From positions 42,179,656-42,243,655 of the forward strand of contig JARCOQ010000007.1 of assembly GCA_029207755.1 (NCBI GenBank): 64,000 nucleotides of DNA, written 5' to 3'. The stretch is from Chamaea fasciata. Lineage: Eukaryota; Chordata; Aves; Passeriformes; Sylviidae. The translations under genes and the position numbers were made by a program. Positions 47,921 to 60,600 of this stretch are shown here, piece by piece; positions within the stretch are counted from its first letter, which is position 1; every line of letters begins with the position of its first letter. The notes beneath the pieces are model-generated. The model was not told where the DNA came from and made no database searches. It saw only the letters and a list, made by a program, of their open reading frames with translations.

Positions 47921-50900
47921 TACGTGCTCACAAAGAAATAGAGAATGTCAGGCAGATGTTACAATTCTACGTTTAGGTGTAAGGTGATGCCACAAAGGCT
48001 GTATAGAAAGAATCTAATGACTGTCAGTTTTTCTAAATTATTTTTTTCTTTATGATCTCTCATCTTTGAGAAAATTTCAGGATTTTGAGACATGTTTTGG
48101 GACAGCTGAAATGATATACTACATCTCTAAAACATAGGAAAAGTAGATGTATTTTGATCTCATCTGTTTTAACTGTAGAGAATTAATTGTGATAGTGGAA
48201 AGAACCTGAAGTATTTGTGTTTGTCTTGATAAGATTGAAAGCTTGGTTGCATCTTATTCTTCCTTTAGGCAAAGTATTCTAAGATTAAAAATACTGGAAT
48301 AATAGGAATCTGGCATTTTTTGTATTGCCGTTACCCATTTGATACTTTTGCAAAGTGCTGAATGTTTCTCAGTGAGATGATGTTAACTCTTCCCTGCTTG
48401 CTTGCTTTTTTGATTGTACCAAATTAGAAAGCTGGTTGCAGCCTAATAAGATTTAAAATATCTAGATCTGTTTGTGGGTTTTTTTTTTTTTCATAAATAA
48501 ACCCATAAATTCACCCAAACCTATTGTAGATGCTTTAAAAATGGAGTCGTACAGTAGGAGAACTTAAGCCAGCATCAGAGATTTTATAGGAATTTTGAGG
48601 TGGGAAAAATGAAGCATGAAGCTGTTTTGATGAGAGCAGACAGAATACTGACTGAATACTTCAGATGTGAAATGGAAAGGGCATTTTATAAGTGAGGAAC
48701 TTTAATTTGGTTTAAGTATTAAGTGTTCCATGGCATCTCACAATCCATGATGGGTACTGTCGTAAGTTTAAGTGAAAAACAAGAAAACAGATTTCATTTC
48801 TGGAGATGTGGATGTCCACAGATCCAGCTATCTTTAAATGCAGTGTTGCTTCTCAGTATCTCTAAAAATGGTTCTACCCATCTCTGCAAATAAAATTCCA
48901 TGAGTTTTACACAACTGTGACTATTGAACGAGATTTCATAGTTTGCTTTGAAATAGGTAAATATTTTAAAGGTAAAGCTTTGAAATAGCTTTGAAATGCC
49001 TTGTCCTATTCAAGGCATTTATTACCTTTCCCCTGTTATTTTCAGTCTCCTTCCACAACTGGCATGATATTTTTGTTCAATGAAGTCCATTTCCCACCTC
49101 ATTCGTCTACTGAAGGGACTCTGTGAACTTAACTTCTCTTCTCTTCTCTTCTCTTCTCTTCTCTTCTCTTCTCTTCTCTTCTCTTCTCTTCTCTTCTCTT
49201 CTCTTCTCTTCTCTTCTCTTCTCTTCTCTTCTCTTCTCTTCTCTTCTCTTCTCTTCTCTTCTCTTCTCTTCTCTTCTCTTCTCTTCTCTTCTCTTCTCTT
49301 CTCTTCTCTTCATAGTTTTTTATCGACAACATTTTCTTTCTCTCCCTCTGTGATTTCCCAGCCGTGAGATAAATAGCCTTGTATCTTACAAGCTAAATAC
49401 AATTACTGCTATCAAAACTGGAGTCTTTCTCTCCCTGTAAATGTCTCTTGGAAGCTGATAAGCTGTTCAAAGCAAACTGCAGGCTTCTGCCTAATCCTGA
49501 GATTAAACATAACCACCCAGAAGACAGCAAGAGATAATTGAGGAGGGGGGGTTGGGGAAGGCAGGCAGGAGAGGAAGAGAGGAGTATAAAGTGAGATCCT
49601 CTCCTGAGATATTAAGAGGACATACAGAAGGCTCAAGGTTATTTGTAAAGGAGTTACACAAAGCACACAAGAGCTTGCTATGATGAGGAATTTCCTCAGA
49701 TAATACAGTGGTTGTTGTAGTTGTTAAGACAAAATTTAGGAAGGATTTGTTTGATGTAAAGCATACAGGGCAGGTCCCACCCATGACTCCTGATTTTTAT
49801 TTATTACCCCCATCTTGTCCTTGAAACAGAAGGTCTCACAAGATTGTATCCAGATTCTTTGTGCATGCTGGAGTTTATCTCACTGGCTTTATTGCTGCAC
49901 AGAGGGAGACACGTAGATTCCCAAGACTGATGCAGAGGACTGAGCTGACTTCTCTGTGCTCTGTTTTGCTACCTGCTGACCAGCCTAGGAAATAAGTTGT
50001 GGAGAAATAGTGTATGGTATCTGTATTTGTCTTCACTTATAAAGGCAGAATTACTGAAGGTTAATAGCTTTTATGAGTCAGCCCAATACAGTTGAAAAAA
50101 GCAGCCTTATTTCTGGATATATAAGTTCTTCTTGATAGTTTGTTTTTTGTTTTTTGTTTTTTTAATCAGTAACATTATAGTTTTCTCCTTCTGTAATTTT
50201 TTTTTCATCTTCTGTTTCTGAAAGCTTGTCTTGTTTTTAACTGTTATTAATGGGATACTACCTCTTCCAAATTTGCTTTATTTAATTTATAATGCATTAG
50301 ACAAGAAAAAGAAAGTCAGTTTTGATGGTCTAATAGTAGCATCACTGGGGAAATTAGGAAAAGATTAGGTATCCTTCAGCTGACATGTGCACTGATATTG
50401 TAAATAATGTGCAATGTTGTGATTATTCGTTCTTGTGAGCTCAGTGATACAAAGTCTAATGCTGATTGTGAAATTAACAAGGAAAACTCAAAAGCAGATC
50501 CGAGATTTCTGAGTCATTGGAACAAGTTCTTTCTTTCTAAGTTTGCACTTTTCCCTGCACAGTACCCCTACACCGCTGATATTGTACCATTTCAGTGATT
50601 TACAAATGTTCAGTAATGGAGCCTTCTTAGAGAAAATCACTAGTTCTCTGCGCTTTGCAGAGCCTGGGTCCTCCTCCCCCAGATTCACTCTGTGTCTTAC
50701 AGAATGATTTTGGCATGTCATTTCCTCTTCTTTCCACCCTTCACCTCCCCACAAAATCTTTGGTTTCTGCCTTCTTGTGCCCCTGTAGCAATCTCTTCCT
50801 TCCCTCAGATTTGAGGCTGTTTATGATCTCCTTTTCACTTCTGAAACCAAGGTAATAGTAAGAAGTTTGGCTGAATCCAGTTGTCTCCATGAAAAGGCAC

Positions 50901-53782
50901 ATCGATATTGTGCTGGATGACTTGGAGTCAGTAATAAGATGTGTTGCTTGATCAGCATGCTGAAGGGATTTTTTTCTTGATGCTACCAGATCCCGCTGTG
51001 GTATTAATATTTTCCTAGACAAATGTCCTTCTGAGTGGGCAATGAGTAAGGAGCAAGATAACTGATTTTTGATTAGCCCTGTAGGCTGAATGTGGTCACC
51101 AGGGTTCTTGTCACATACTTTTTTTGTGGATTTTGATTTTTCATATTATACTTGTTTTGTGGGACTTAAATGAACTCTCAGATGCTTCCTATCAGTGTGA
51201 ATTGGAGACAGCACATAAAGTGCCTTTGACAGATTTAGTGTATTTCATAATGAGCCTAAAACATAGAAAAAGACAGGGTTAATAAAACAGAATTGGAGAA
51301 GCACATTTTGAAGGCAGCACTGTGACATATGTTGAAAGATCTGCCAAGAGGGATGATTAAAGCATGACAAGTTGATGAAATCAAGAGTTGATTGTAGCTT
51401 GTCACTGCAGGGCCATAGCATCTATAATATATTTAAAGGGTTGGGAAACTGATAAATATGGCTACCTGATATGAACACTCAAGTTTTGTTCCCCTGTATC
51501 CACTGACATACAAACCTTCATACATGAAGTCATCAACAAACAAACATACTTTGGAATTTTGCAAAAATACTCATGTTAATGCATGTGTTTCCATACTGAA
51601 TGATGGGATAGGATCTGACATGATATAAAAGTTACATAAATGTTGCCACTACACTTAGAGTTTAACTGCTATGTACATTGAGTTTTGCTTTCCCACAGAA
51701 AAAAATGAAGCTGTGGTTTATTTCTGACTTGCCCCATCCTCAAAGAGTTTCTTGGAAGTGTTGTAGGGATTTTTTGTCTTCCAAATTCTGTTTTAGAGGA
51801 CAGAAGAGAGAAAAGACAAAACAAACAAAAGTGGTTGTATTGTGGCTTCCAGTATCCATTGCTCCTGTTTTGTTTTTGAAACTGATTTGAGCTCTTGCAA
51901 CACACTGCATTTAGTCTGAGTGAGCTGTAGTTTTAACTTCACCAAGTACCTCAAGCCCATGACAGTGGCAGTCTGTCAAGCACTGGAATTTGTCAGCTTG
52001 GCATCAAGAAAGAGGAAAATGCATGGGTCTTTATGAAGACATGTAAGGGAACGAAGCAGAAGAAACAGCACTATATGATTTAACAGCAATAAAAAAAAGA
52101 AGGGTTGAAAGAAGGAGTTTACCTAAGGAAGGAAGTAAACACAGAAAAGGTATCTTCATGCAAGTAGCCACGGCCATCTAATTCCCACCCAAGATCCCAC
52201 CAATAATCTTTGAGATCTGTGAGAGGGTAGAGGAATAAGAAGTATTCTTCTGTGGCAGTCTTATTACTTCTACATAACAATCACATAAAATGTTGTTCTA
52301 ACATGCAATTACATGCCACAGAGGCAATACTGGTTTTAATTTAGCCAAAATAGTTTGTCTTGTTTATAGACTAGATGAAGAAAATATTACCGGAAAGTAC
52401 TGACAGTTTGAGGAAAATTTTTTTTGGTGCTGTCCTAAAAACCAGAGATATGTATTATATGTATTATATATTCAGCTGTTAGCTGAATTAGTGTAGCAAC
52501 ACTCTTATATCTTCCTGAATCAGACTAGATGTCCAGTATGTCAAATCTACAGATGAATAACAAATGCTTTAGAAGAATATTTGCTTTAATGGTCAAAATG
52601 ACACTTCTTTTTGATGGTCCTGGATTTGGGATTCTCTTCTGTCTTCCCAGAGCCTGATTGTTCATCTAATCAAGCTTATTGAGTCTGAGACCTGTCAAAT
52701 ATCTGATGCTCCAGAGAATTACCGTAACCCACCATGGCAACAACAAAAATAGGCCCCAAAAGATGTCCTTCTAAAAAAATGCCCTACTTTTGTATTTAGT
52801 TTGTGGTCTGAAATATGAAGTCAAATAAGCTGTATGTGTTTGTATCATATCTACAGTAATTACTTACACCTGTACTTCTCAGTTGGAAAGCAAATGGCTC
52901 CTTTTTTTCCCCTCATTAATTTATTCAGGAAGACATGATTGTGTGGAAATACTTCCACTTATTCTGCAGCTGGAGAAATTACTCTGCTGCACTGTGACCC
53001 CATTGCTCAGCCAAATTTAAACCATAACAACCCAAAACCTAGGTAGTTTAGTGGCATCTGTTAATTTTTCTCTATTTCTCTGATTCTTTCTCCATTGATG
53101 GTATTGATTCTCTAATCTCAGTTCTTTCCTCTTAGCTTAGTTCTATTGACTAGGGTTCTTCGTAAGATAAATTCTTGCAACACAGAGTGAATGCCTAGGA
53201 AAAGCTGTATTAACCTTTGACAATGGTAGTATGGCATAAATTGAAACTCATTAAGAGATGAACTTTGTGATTTCCCAGTCCTAGATCTGTTCTATGTCAG
53301 AATGATCACTTAAAATATTCCAAGGTACAATAGGGCACTGGTGCATCTTTCTGCCTGGTTGTTCTCACCTAGTATCTGATTTAAGAACCCTGGGCTGAGG
53401 AATATCCCTAAGTATTGGCATCGCTTTCATATACTTACCACAGGTCTTTGAGTCCCAGTCCCTGAGATACTATCGTGCAAAACAGATATAATCCATGTGG
53501 TTTTCCCTGTATTTCTTTGACATCCAGCCATTTTCCATGAATAGTAATTACATACTAAGAGATATAGGTATATCCTGATAGCTTGGTCTTCTCAACAATT
53601 CTATGCCAAAGTATACAGCTGTTCACACAGGCACGTGTATCCTGACTGAATCCTCAGATATTTTGAGCTGTACTCATCTGTTTGTGTCCATTGCTCCATG
53701 ATTGTATATGGTCCAAGTACCAAGCATAAACAACCATGATTATCAACAATGATTTCTGGTAAATTTCTCCTTTGCTGGCATA
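47921..53782. other. Middle part of the SS4 intron
   Basis: Holds the CTTCT array and, shortly after it, a purine-rich patch (about 49540-49590, GGAGGGGGGGTTGGGGAAGG). Otherwise unique intron with no recognised gene. Confidence 0.6.
49133..49311. repeat. Pure pentanucleotide microsatellite (CTTCT)n, about 36 copies
   Basis: The unit CTTCT repeats without a visible interruption for 179 bases (35 full units plus 4 bases). The complement is AGAAG, so the tract is polypyrimidine on + and polypurine on -. Because 5 and 3 share no factor and no unit frame contains a stop, all six frames are open through it, giving Leu-Leu-Phe-Ser-Ser or Arg-Glu-Glu-Lys-Arg repeats; the apparent proteins here are artefacts. 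The strand asymmetry and mirror symmetry make it prone to triplex formation and length change. Confidence 0.98.
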
Positions 53783-53907
53783 TGATTAATTAGAACCACA
53801 GGAGGGCTTGGGCTGGAAGAGACCTTCAAGATCATCTAATTCCAAACCCCCTGCCATGGCCGGGGACACTTTCCTCTAGACCACATTGCTCAAAGCCCCA
53901 TCCAACT
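53783..53907 (-). mobile_element. CR1 LINE 3'-end fragment, antisense
   Basis: On the + strand the sequence GGCTTGGGCTGGAAGAGACC, TTCAAGATCATCTAATTCCA, CCCCCTGCCATGGCCGGGGA, CACTTTCCTCTAGACCACAT and GCTCAAAGCCCCATCCAAC is the reverse complement of the CR1 3' UTR. The preceding ATGATTAATTAGAACC is a degraded form of the terminal ATTCTATGATT-type repeat, so the true 3' end of the insertion is near 53783. Overlap with the CR1 fragment at 28.2 kb shows they are relatives. Confidence 0.88.
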
Positions 53908-54131
53908 AATTGCTGTTGCTTCAGCCATTTGATGGTGCATCAAATGTAGCTGTATAATGTAGGGCAGAGAAGGATGGAGAAATATTTCTCTGATGGAGAC
54001 TCAGGCTAAATAGAATCCTGCTGCACAACGCAGTGCAGTGAGTTCCCAGACATTAATATATTTACATTTCTCTCCTGGGTTAGTTCTATTTCAGTTCTCC
54101 TGGTCAAACAGAATTTTTATGTTTTATTTCT

Positions 54132-54148
54132 TCTCTCTCTCTCTCTCT
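54132..54148. repeat. (CT)n microsatellite
   Basis: About eight CT units, followed by a mixed C/T stretch with CTCC and CTAT. Confidence 0.9.
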
Positions 54149-54474
54149 TCCTAACTCTCCTTCTGTCCCTATCTCTCCCTCATAAACACACATGTGTGCA
54201 CAGTAAGAATGAGCAAACAAACATCTGTCCTGAGGGATCACAGGCTTGAACAACTTTGTGCTTTTCTGATCACATTGCCTGCAGAAAGAACAGTGCCAGC
54301 TGTAATCCCAGGTTGACATGCTGACATGCAGTGACAGAAGGGGTTCATGCATCCGCATCAGCCTTCTCCCTGCTTGCTAAAGGCACAGGAAAACATGAAG
54401 TCATTAAAATCCAATGCTACAATCTGAAGTAGAGCAACTCTGTGAAAGGATGGTCAGAAATTAAAGGGGCCAGT

Positions 54475-54660
54475 CCTAGAACTGGGAGTCAGAAGTTCAC
54501 GAATTCCAGCCTTGTGTTCAGAGATGCCTTTCTCTGTGATCTTGGGTAATGCTTTTACCACTCTGCAGCTCAGTTTTTCCCATCCGTAAACTGAGGATAA
54601 AACTCCAACTTACCTTATCTCCAGTGACTTAAATAGAAAATATTCTACAATTCACTGAAC
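54475..54660 (+). mobile_element. MIR-like ancient CORE-SINE
   Basis: The order of blocks is that of MIR: ACTGGGAGTCAGAAGTTC, CGAATTCCAGCCTTGTGTTC, TCTGTGATCTTGGGTAATGC, CAGCTCAGTTTTTCCCATCC, GTAAACTGAGGATAAAACTC and AACTTACCTTATCTCC. The CTGTGATCTTGGG and CAGTTTTTCCCATCCGTAAA blocks correspond to the conserved CTGTGTGACCTTGGGCAA and CTCAGTTTCCTCATCTGTAAA core. The element is old and heavily mutated. Such copies are shared across amniotes, so its position could be tested in other species. Confidence 0.7.
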
Positions 54661-57600
54661 ATGGAAGTCTTTCTGGGTCAATGAATTTACATCTTTGCCA
54701 CTTAGTGAGTACCTGGTGCTCAGTTGGTCATGGCACAACTTTGTGAATAACATCTGTCTTTGAGAAGATATATTGGGTTACTACAGAATCCTAGAATTCT
54801 CTTTTCCTTTATCTAAACTGATGCAAACAGAAGAATTGATTTCGTGATTTGTAGCAATTAGAAATGGGAAAGGGCTGCTTGCTCTCATTTATTCCATTCT
54901 GTAATAAACTGATATTCCCCATCGTTTTTTCAAGTAAAATTTTAAATAATTCAAGAATTTCCCTGAGGATACTGTAGCACTGTCTAATATGAAATCGTGA
55001 TAGGAAGTGCTTCTTAATAAATTTCTTCTTTCATCAGTTTCTTACATGCTTTTAATTATTTCCTGGCACTGACCCTAGAGAATTTGCCCCTTCCATAGAG
55101 TTTTTGCCATTTGGTTATTTGTGACTGGTTAGCTTTCCAGTCCTCATCAGTGACATTTGACTAAGGGCCTTATAGGTGTTACTCTCATTATTGTTACTGA
55201 CTGAGCAACTTCTCTACAGTAGGACTGTGTTAATGGGAAAGGACTGCACACGCTCTTTCTATTTGTACTTTTAACTCCCCACATTACCTCCCTAATAATA
55301 TATGCACAGGGAAATGAGATTCAGAAACATCTGAAGGTTTCTAGTGGAGCCAATCCAGCTCCATTGCTACCAGCACCAAGGCAGAGACTGCAGGTCTGCT
55401 GGAACTACACTGCTCTTGTTTGCAGGGTTGTGGTAGCAAGCCACTGACCCTTCAAGAAGCAGGTGTAAAGCCACAAGTTTTCTTATTAGATCATGCACCC
55501 TAAAAAGACATCTGTGCTGTTTTTAGTCTCATATTGCTCCTGGAAGCAAAACAGCTGCACTCATGTAGCTCCAATGCCTAACCCCAAATATGTAAATTAG
55601 ATTCAGTGTTTCTCTGTCCTGACTTTGCCTAATGCACAAAACAGATAAATAAGCTCTAGATAAATGAGAGTTAATAGAATTTAAAGTGTCAATACAAATA
55701 AAGTGCTCTTGGTATTTGATTATTGCTGCTTGGTCCCACTGGGCAATATAAATCACATCCTGACCTTTCACAAAGGGAATGAAAAAAGTGGGATGTGGGG
55801 ACAATAGCAGTGAGTTTTATTCCAATCTCTGATTTCTTCCTGCAAAATGAAGGGGTTTTTTCGTGCTTAAAATTGGGAGATCAATATGTAGTTTCAGTTT
55901 TTCATTACTGGACACTTCAGCCTTGTCTGCCTGATGTGGGGCTCAGTTTGGATCTGGTCAGTGAAAAAACACAGTAATTTACACATTCCTTACAAAACAT
56001 TTCAAACATCTAGTAATGTAGACACCCAAATTGTTTCATATTTTTACAGAGATTGAACTGGTAACTGCTTTCTCTGTACTGTACAGTAGTTCAGTTTTCC
56101 AACATAGCTCAAATGAGAACTAAAGCAGACTGCTTTTATTTCATGCCCATGGCCTCAGTTTTCACAGGGCTGCAGTGATTCAGCATAATGTGCACATGTA
56201 AAATAGGACTTGAGTCACATTTTTTACAATTTTTTTTTTCTGCATGGTTGAAAAGGTTTGATTAACCTTCTTCCACCTTTGTTAGTCTGAGTTTTCTTTC
56301 ATTTTGCTCCTGTTGTGCTTCTGTAATAGGTTATCGAGGGTAAGGCACTTATTTTCTTAGTCATCCGAAACAGGAAAGACTAATCTAAGGGAGGTTAAAA
56401 TGTTACTGGTTTGGTTCTGGGGCAGAGCATTGAATTAGACGACTTCTTCAAGTCTTTCTTAGTCTTACTAGTGTCATTGTGGTCCATGTCAGCTGTACCT
56501 CCTGCACAGACATTTAAACTCCTATCTCCTAGTTTTCTACTGAATTTCCCAATGATTTTGGCCTGAATTGTGCTTTACTTTAAATTAGAATCCAAGTGTT
56601 TTAGAGTAAAAAAGATCAGATAAAATAGGGAGTGATGGCATTGTAAAGCTTTTGGTTGAGGCACTGGAGACTTAAGAACAGCTCCAGTTGCCTGAATAAC
56701 TTTTACTGTTGGAGTCTTGCTTGCTAATTCCCTCTCATATTTTTAGTACTTACATTACCAAGACCTTGTTGTCTCTTGTCATGAGGGCAGTGAGCTGAGG
56801 AGGGTTGCAGTGTGAAGGTCAGCTTTTAACTCCAGTCCACAGTGAGATGAACAGAATGAAAGGTGTTGCTCCCAGCTAACAATGTGATCAGAGGGAATTG
56901 AAGATAAAGTCAAGGGCATCCAGGACTAAGGGGAAAATGAGGACAAGAAATAAAATGAGAATTCAATAGCAAAAGATGTAACTTTATTGAACAGTGAAGG
57001 CAGAGGAAAAAATATAATATCCAAGACTGAAGCAAAGCTGAACAAGGTTAAGACTTGTCTATTCTTAAATTCACTCAAATTAAATAAAATCCCAAATTTG
57101 AATTAATTTTCCACAGTGCTCCTGTTATACAAGGAAAAACTGAAGCTTTACAAGAATTTTTAGAGGGGCAGCTTGTTATAGAAAAATTCCAGATCATCTG
57201 CCTTATAATTATTTTGTTTAGCATGGCCATCCTGTTTCATTTTTGTATGAGCCACATCTGTGGTTTCAGGTTTGGACTTTTTTCAAATGTTTTCTAAAGC
57301 CACTGTAAGTAGAGATTTTTTACATGGGATTTTAGTGCAACCATTTACAATGTTATGTAACATAAACCACAATATGGTCTTACAGTAACACAACAAAATA
57401 AACATAAACAGACCTGATGCGAAAACTTGATTGTGTTGTTATTCCTTTCTGATTATGGAGGAAGGTCTAGTCTTAAAAATAGATTCTAATCCTTTACTAA
57501 TAGACTTGTGTCAGTTTTCTAATTGAATACAAGCTATCAACAAATAGCGGTTGTACTTTGTAGTATTTAAAACAAAATATCTACTTAAGGAAATGTGAAA

Positions 57601-60600
57601 ATGGGGCCGTTCAGTATGCTGTAAGTTTTGAAGTGCAGCTCCCTGAAAATAGAAGTGGTTAAAGAGGCTCAGTCTGTGCCAATCACAAGCACACCTTGGA
57701 AACTTTTGTTCCCTTTATCAGAGGGTGAAATGGTAGCTTCTCCATGATGCATGCAAGTCTCTTTTTCCAGGGCATACAGCAGCAGCCCTAGGAGAGTTTT
57801 GGGGTTGAATTGAACTGAGTCAGTTTCTGTTAGTAGAGCATTTAACCATCAAATATACACTTTTCACACTGTAGCAGGCTACTTCTCTCCCATGGTGATG
57901 TCAATTAAGTGTGTGTAAATCATAGTGTGGTTCTGGGCATCCATTAAAACTCAAAGCGAGCTGGCATTAAGGGCTGCTGGGTGAACTGAGCTATCAAACG
58001 CTAGCTGTTTACAAGCCCTTTTCCTATGGAAATTCCATCTACAATATGGGGAAAATTGTGGAACATTTTAAAGCTTGAACAGGGATCTCAAGATGTTTCT
58101 TTAAATCATTAGTATCACTGTAGCATCTTTAATTTAATAACTGCTCGTTAGATAAAATGTCTCATTCTTTTTAGAGACTTAGAAGCAATGAAGAAAATCC
58201 TGCTTCATAGAACAGCCTTTGACAGTAATTTAGATCAGATGAGTGTTTTCTTCTGGTATTCTTTTCAGCATCCTCACAGATTTGACAACACATCAGGATG
58301 GATTATTATTCCGCCTAAAAGCAAGTACTTTCTTTCTGCCCAGTGCAATTTGCTGGAATCTTTCAGTTTTTCTTTCACACCTGAGAGGTAGTAAATCATT
58401 ATGATTGGTCTAGGCCAAGAAGCCAGACTTTTCAGAGCTTCAATTGTTCTTATACTTTCTTTGGCTTAAGATTCCATTTTGGTTTAGAAATAAGCTTAAT
58501 GCAATAAAAGTTGTTTGTTTTCTTAAAGGAACCACCAGCAGAAAAGAAAAACATCTTCCAGCACTACAGGGTTTTGGAAAAAAAATTCTGCTTTGCCCAT
58601 GAGCAAATTTAAACTGTGTCCCGTGGACTGTTGCACTGCATAAAAAGCATTTCCTCTGGGAACTGCCAGTAGTCATTAGCACAAGCAAATTCTTTTGATT
58701 TTTTTTTTTCCCATTTTAGTTTGGTCTAAATTGAAGATTATCAAAAGCTAAAGTTCAAAGTGAATCTGATCTATTTATCAGTATAGTTTGTGGAGCAGAG
58801 ATACCAAGGGCTTTAGAGAAAAGACAGAATACTGGAAACTGATCATATTTAACCAGTAGGCTCTTATTTTTATGACTGGGTTCCACATTTCCTTTGGAAA
58901 AAGAGGAACAATCCAAAAAAACCCAAAAGCAGAGCAATTCTGCCTTATTCATCTCCAAAGTATTTGACCCTCAGGAATGTCCATGGTATTTGAAATATTT
59001 TGAATATTCAGGTTAACCAAGATTCAAGAATCTAGAAGATTTCAAAATGTGACCATTAAAATCCTTGAGGTCATAAAAGTCTGATTGATTATCAGTTTGT
59101 TGAAAAACTTAGGCCATGCAGCAGAATTTCTATTGTGCATATAATTGTGCATCTAAGTCCTAAATGGGAAAAAGACTTGTTTTGATCCTAGTCTTCACAG
59201 TTGAGTTTAGAATTTTACATTGAAAGGAATAAAAAGAGGCAAAATTATGTGTTTATGAGGCACAGTTCTTTAGAAGAGGCTAAGTTGTTGAGCAGATCTA
59301 AGTCATATTGATACACAGGAATTTATTATGTGGATAAAGGAAAAAAGAGGAAATTTATTTAAAATTAGCCTTTCCTATTGGTGCTTGAATCACTTAAGCA
59401 GCTAGAAACTATGGGAGGAAAATATTTAGCAAATCACAAGTAGCAAAACCAATCAACACAATTTTACTTTAAAAAAATTATATCCTTCAACTTTTGAGAC
59501 CCACACTGATGCAGAAAAATTATACAATTAGGAATATTTTCTGAAATAAATTTAAATCACTCTATCGTGTGTATTTTATTCTGAAGAGCAGCTTGAAATC
59601 AAATATGGACTCAAAAGGAAAAAAGAGAAGAACCTACATTAGTTGCATGAAAGGGTTGTTTGAATGTGTGTATCATTCAACTATAGAAAGAAATTGCATT
59701 GAGGTCACAAAAGGATTGTTACTGAAAATTTCTGTGTGTGAAGATGAACGAGAAACACCTTTAATCACATCATGGCTCAGCTGTCAGAGGTTCAATAAGC
59801 TTTCTTCATCCTGAACTTACATTACTTCGTGTTGCAAACCATGATATTTCCTTTTTGAGCTCTCATATCAAATGCTGTGTTTATCTTTTAAAGCACAACT
59901 CCAAGTCAGTATTAATTTAGTAATTGTATGGTTCTATTGGTTATATTTAATGACTATTCAAAGCACTTAACAATGAAAAAGTTGTTCTTCAGCTCACTGT
60001 TGTATTTGGGTATATGAGTGAACACATTCTCATGCACATGTTTTTAAAACACATTCTTAGTTATGTCTGAAATAAAATTTAAAAACAAACTGAAAAAGAA
60101 TAGATCAGAGACTAATGTTGCAATATAAACCTATTTGAATTTTCTAATGCCCTTCAATTTTTCATCTTTTTTAAAGGTATGATTTTTATATGTATCTTAA
60201 TCATGCTGAATGTATCTGCATAATAATAACAACACAATAAAATTAAATTAAACCTGATTTAAAAAAAAAAAACAGTTTTTAAAGATGTGGTGGGGAATAG
60301 TTGTCATTTCTGGCTTTCTTGAAGGTCTTGAACTATAAGAAACCCATTTTTCATTGTCACGTCTTTTTTGATTGTCCCACTTCCTTTTTTGTACCTTAGT
60401 CTTATTGGCCTGTTCTTGTCAGATGCCCTGTTTCTGAGGAATTTCAGTTCACCACATTTTTTTCCCTTCTACAGTCAGCCTTTCACACCGAGGAAGAAGC
60501 ACTCCATGCCAGCCCCTGGCTGGCTGTAGTGTTCCTCTGAACTTTCTTCACTCTGAGAAAGATCTCATTGCCAGTAAAAGGTTACTTATGTACATACCGA

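Noticed and set aside
49080..49367. Overlapping open frames on both strands coding LLFSS and REEKR repeats.
   Set aside because: They are a direct consequence of the CTTCT array, which has no stop in any frame.
57900..58060. Text with several homeodomain-like TAAT/ATTAA motifs that might be a conserved noncoding element.
   Set aside because: Conservation cannot be judged from one sequence and such motifs are common in AT-rich introns.
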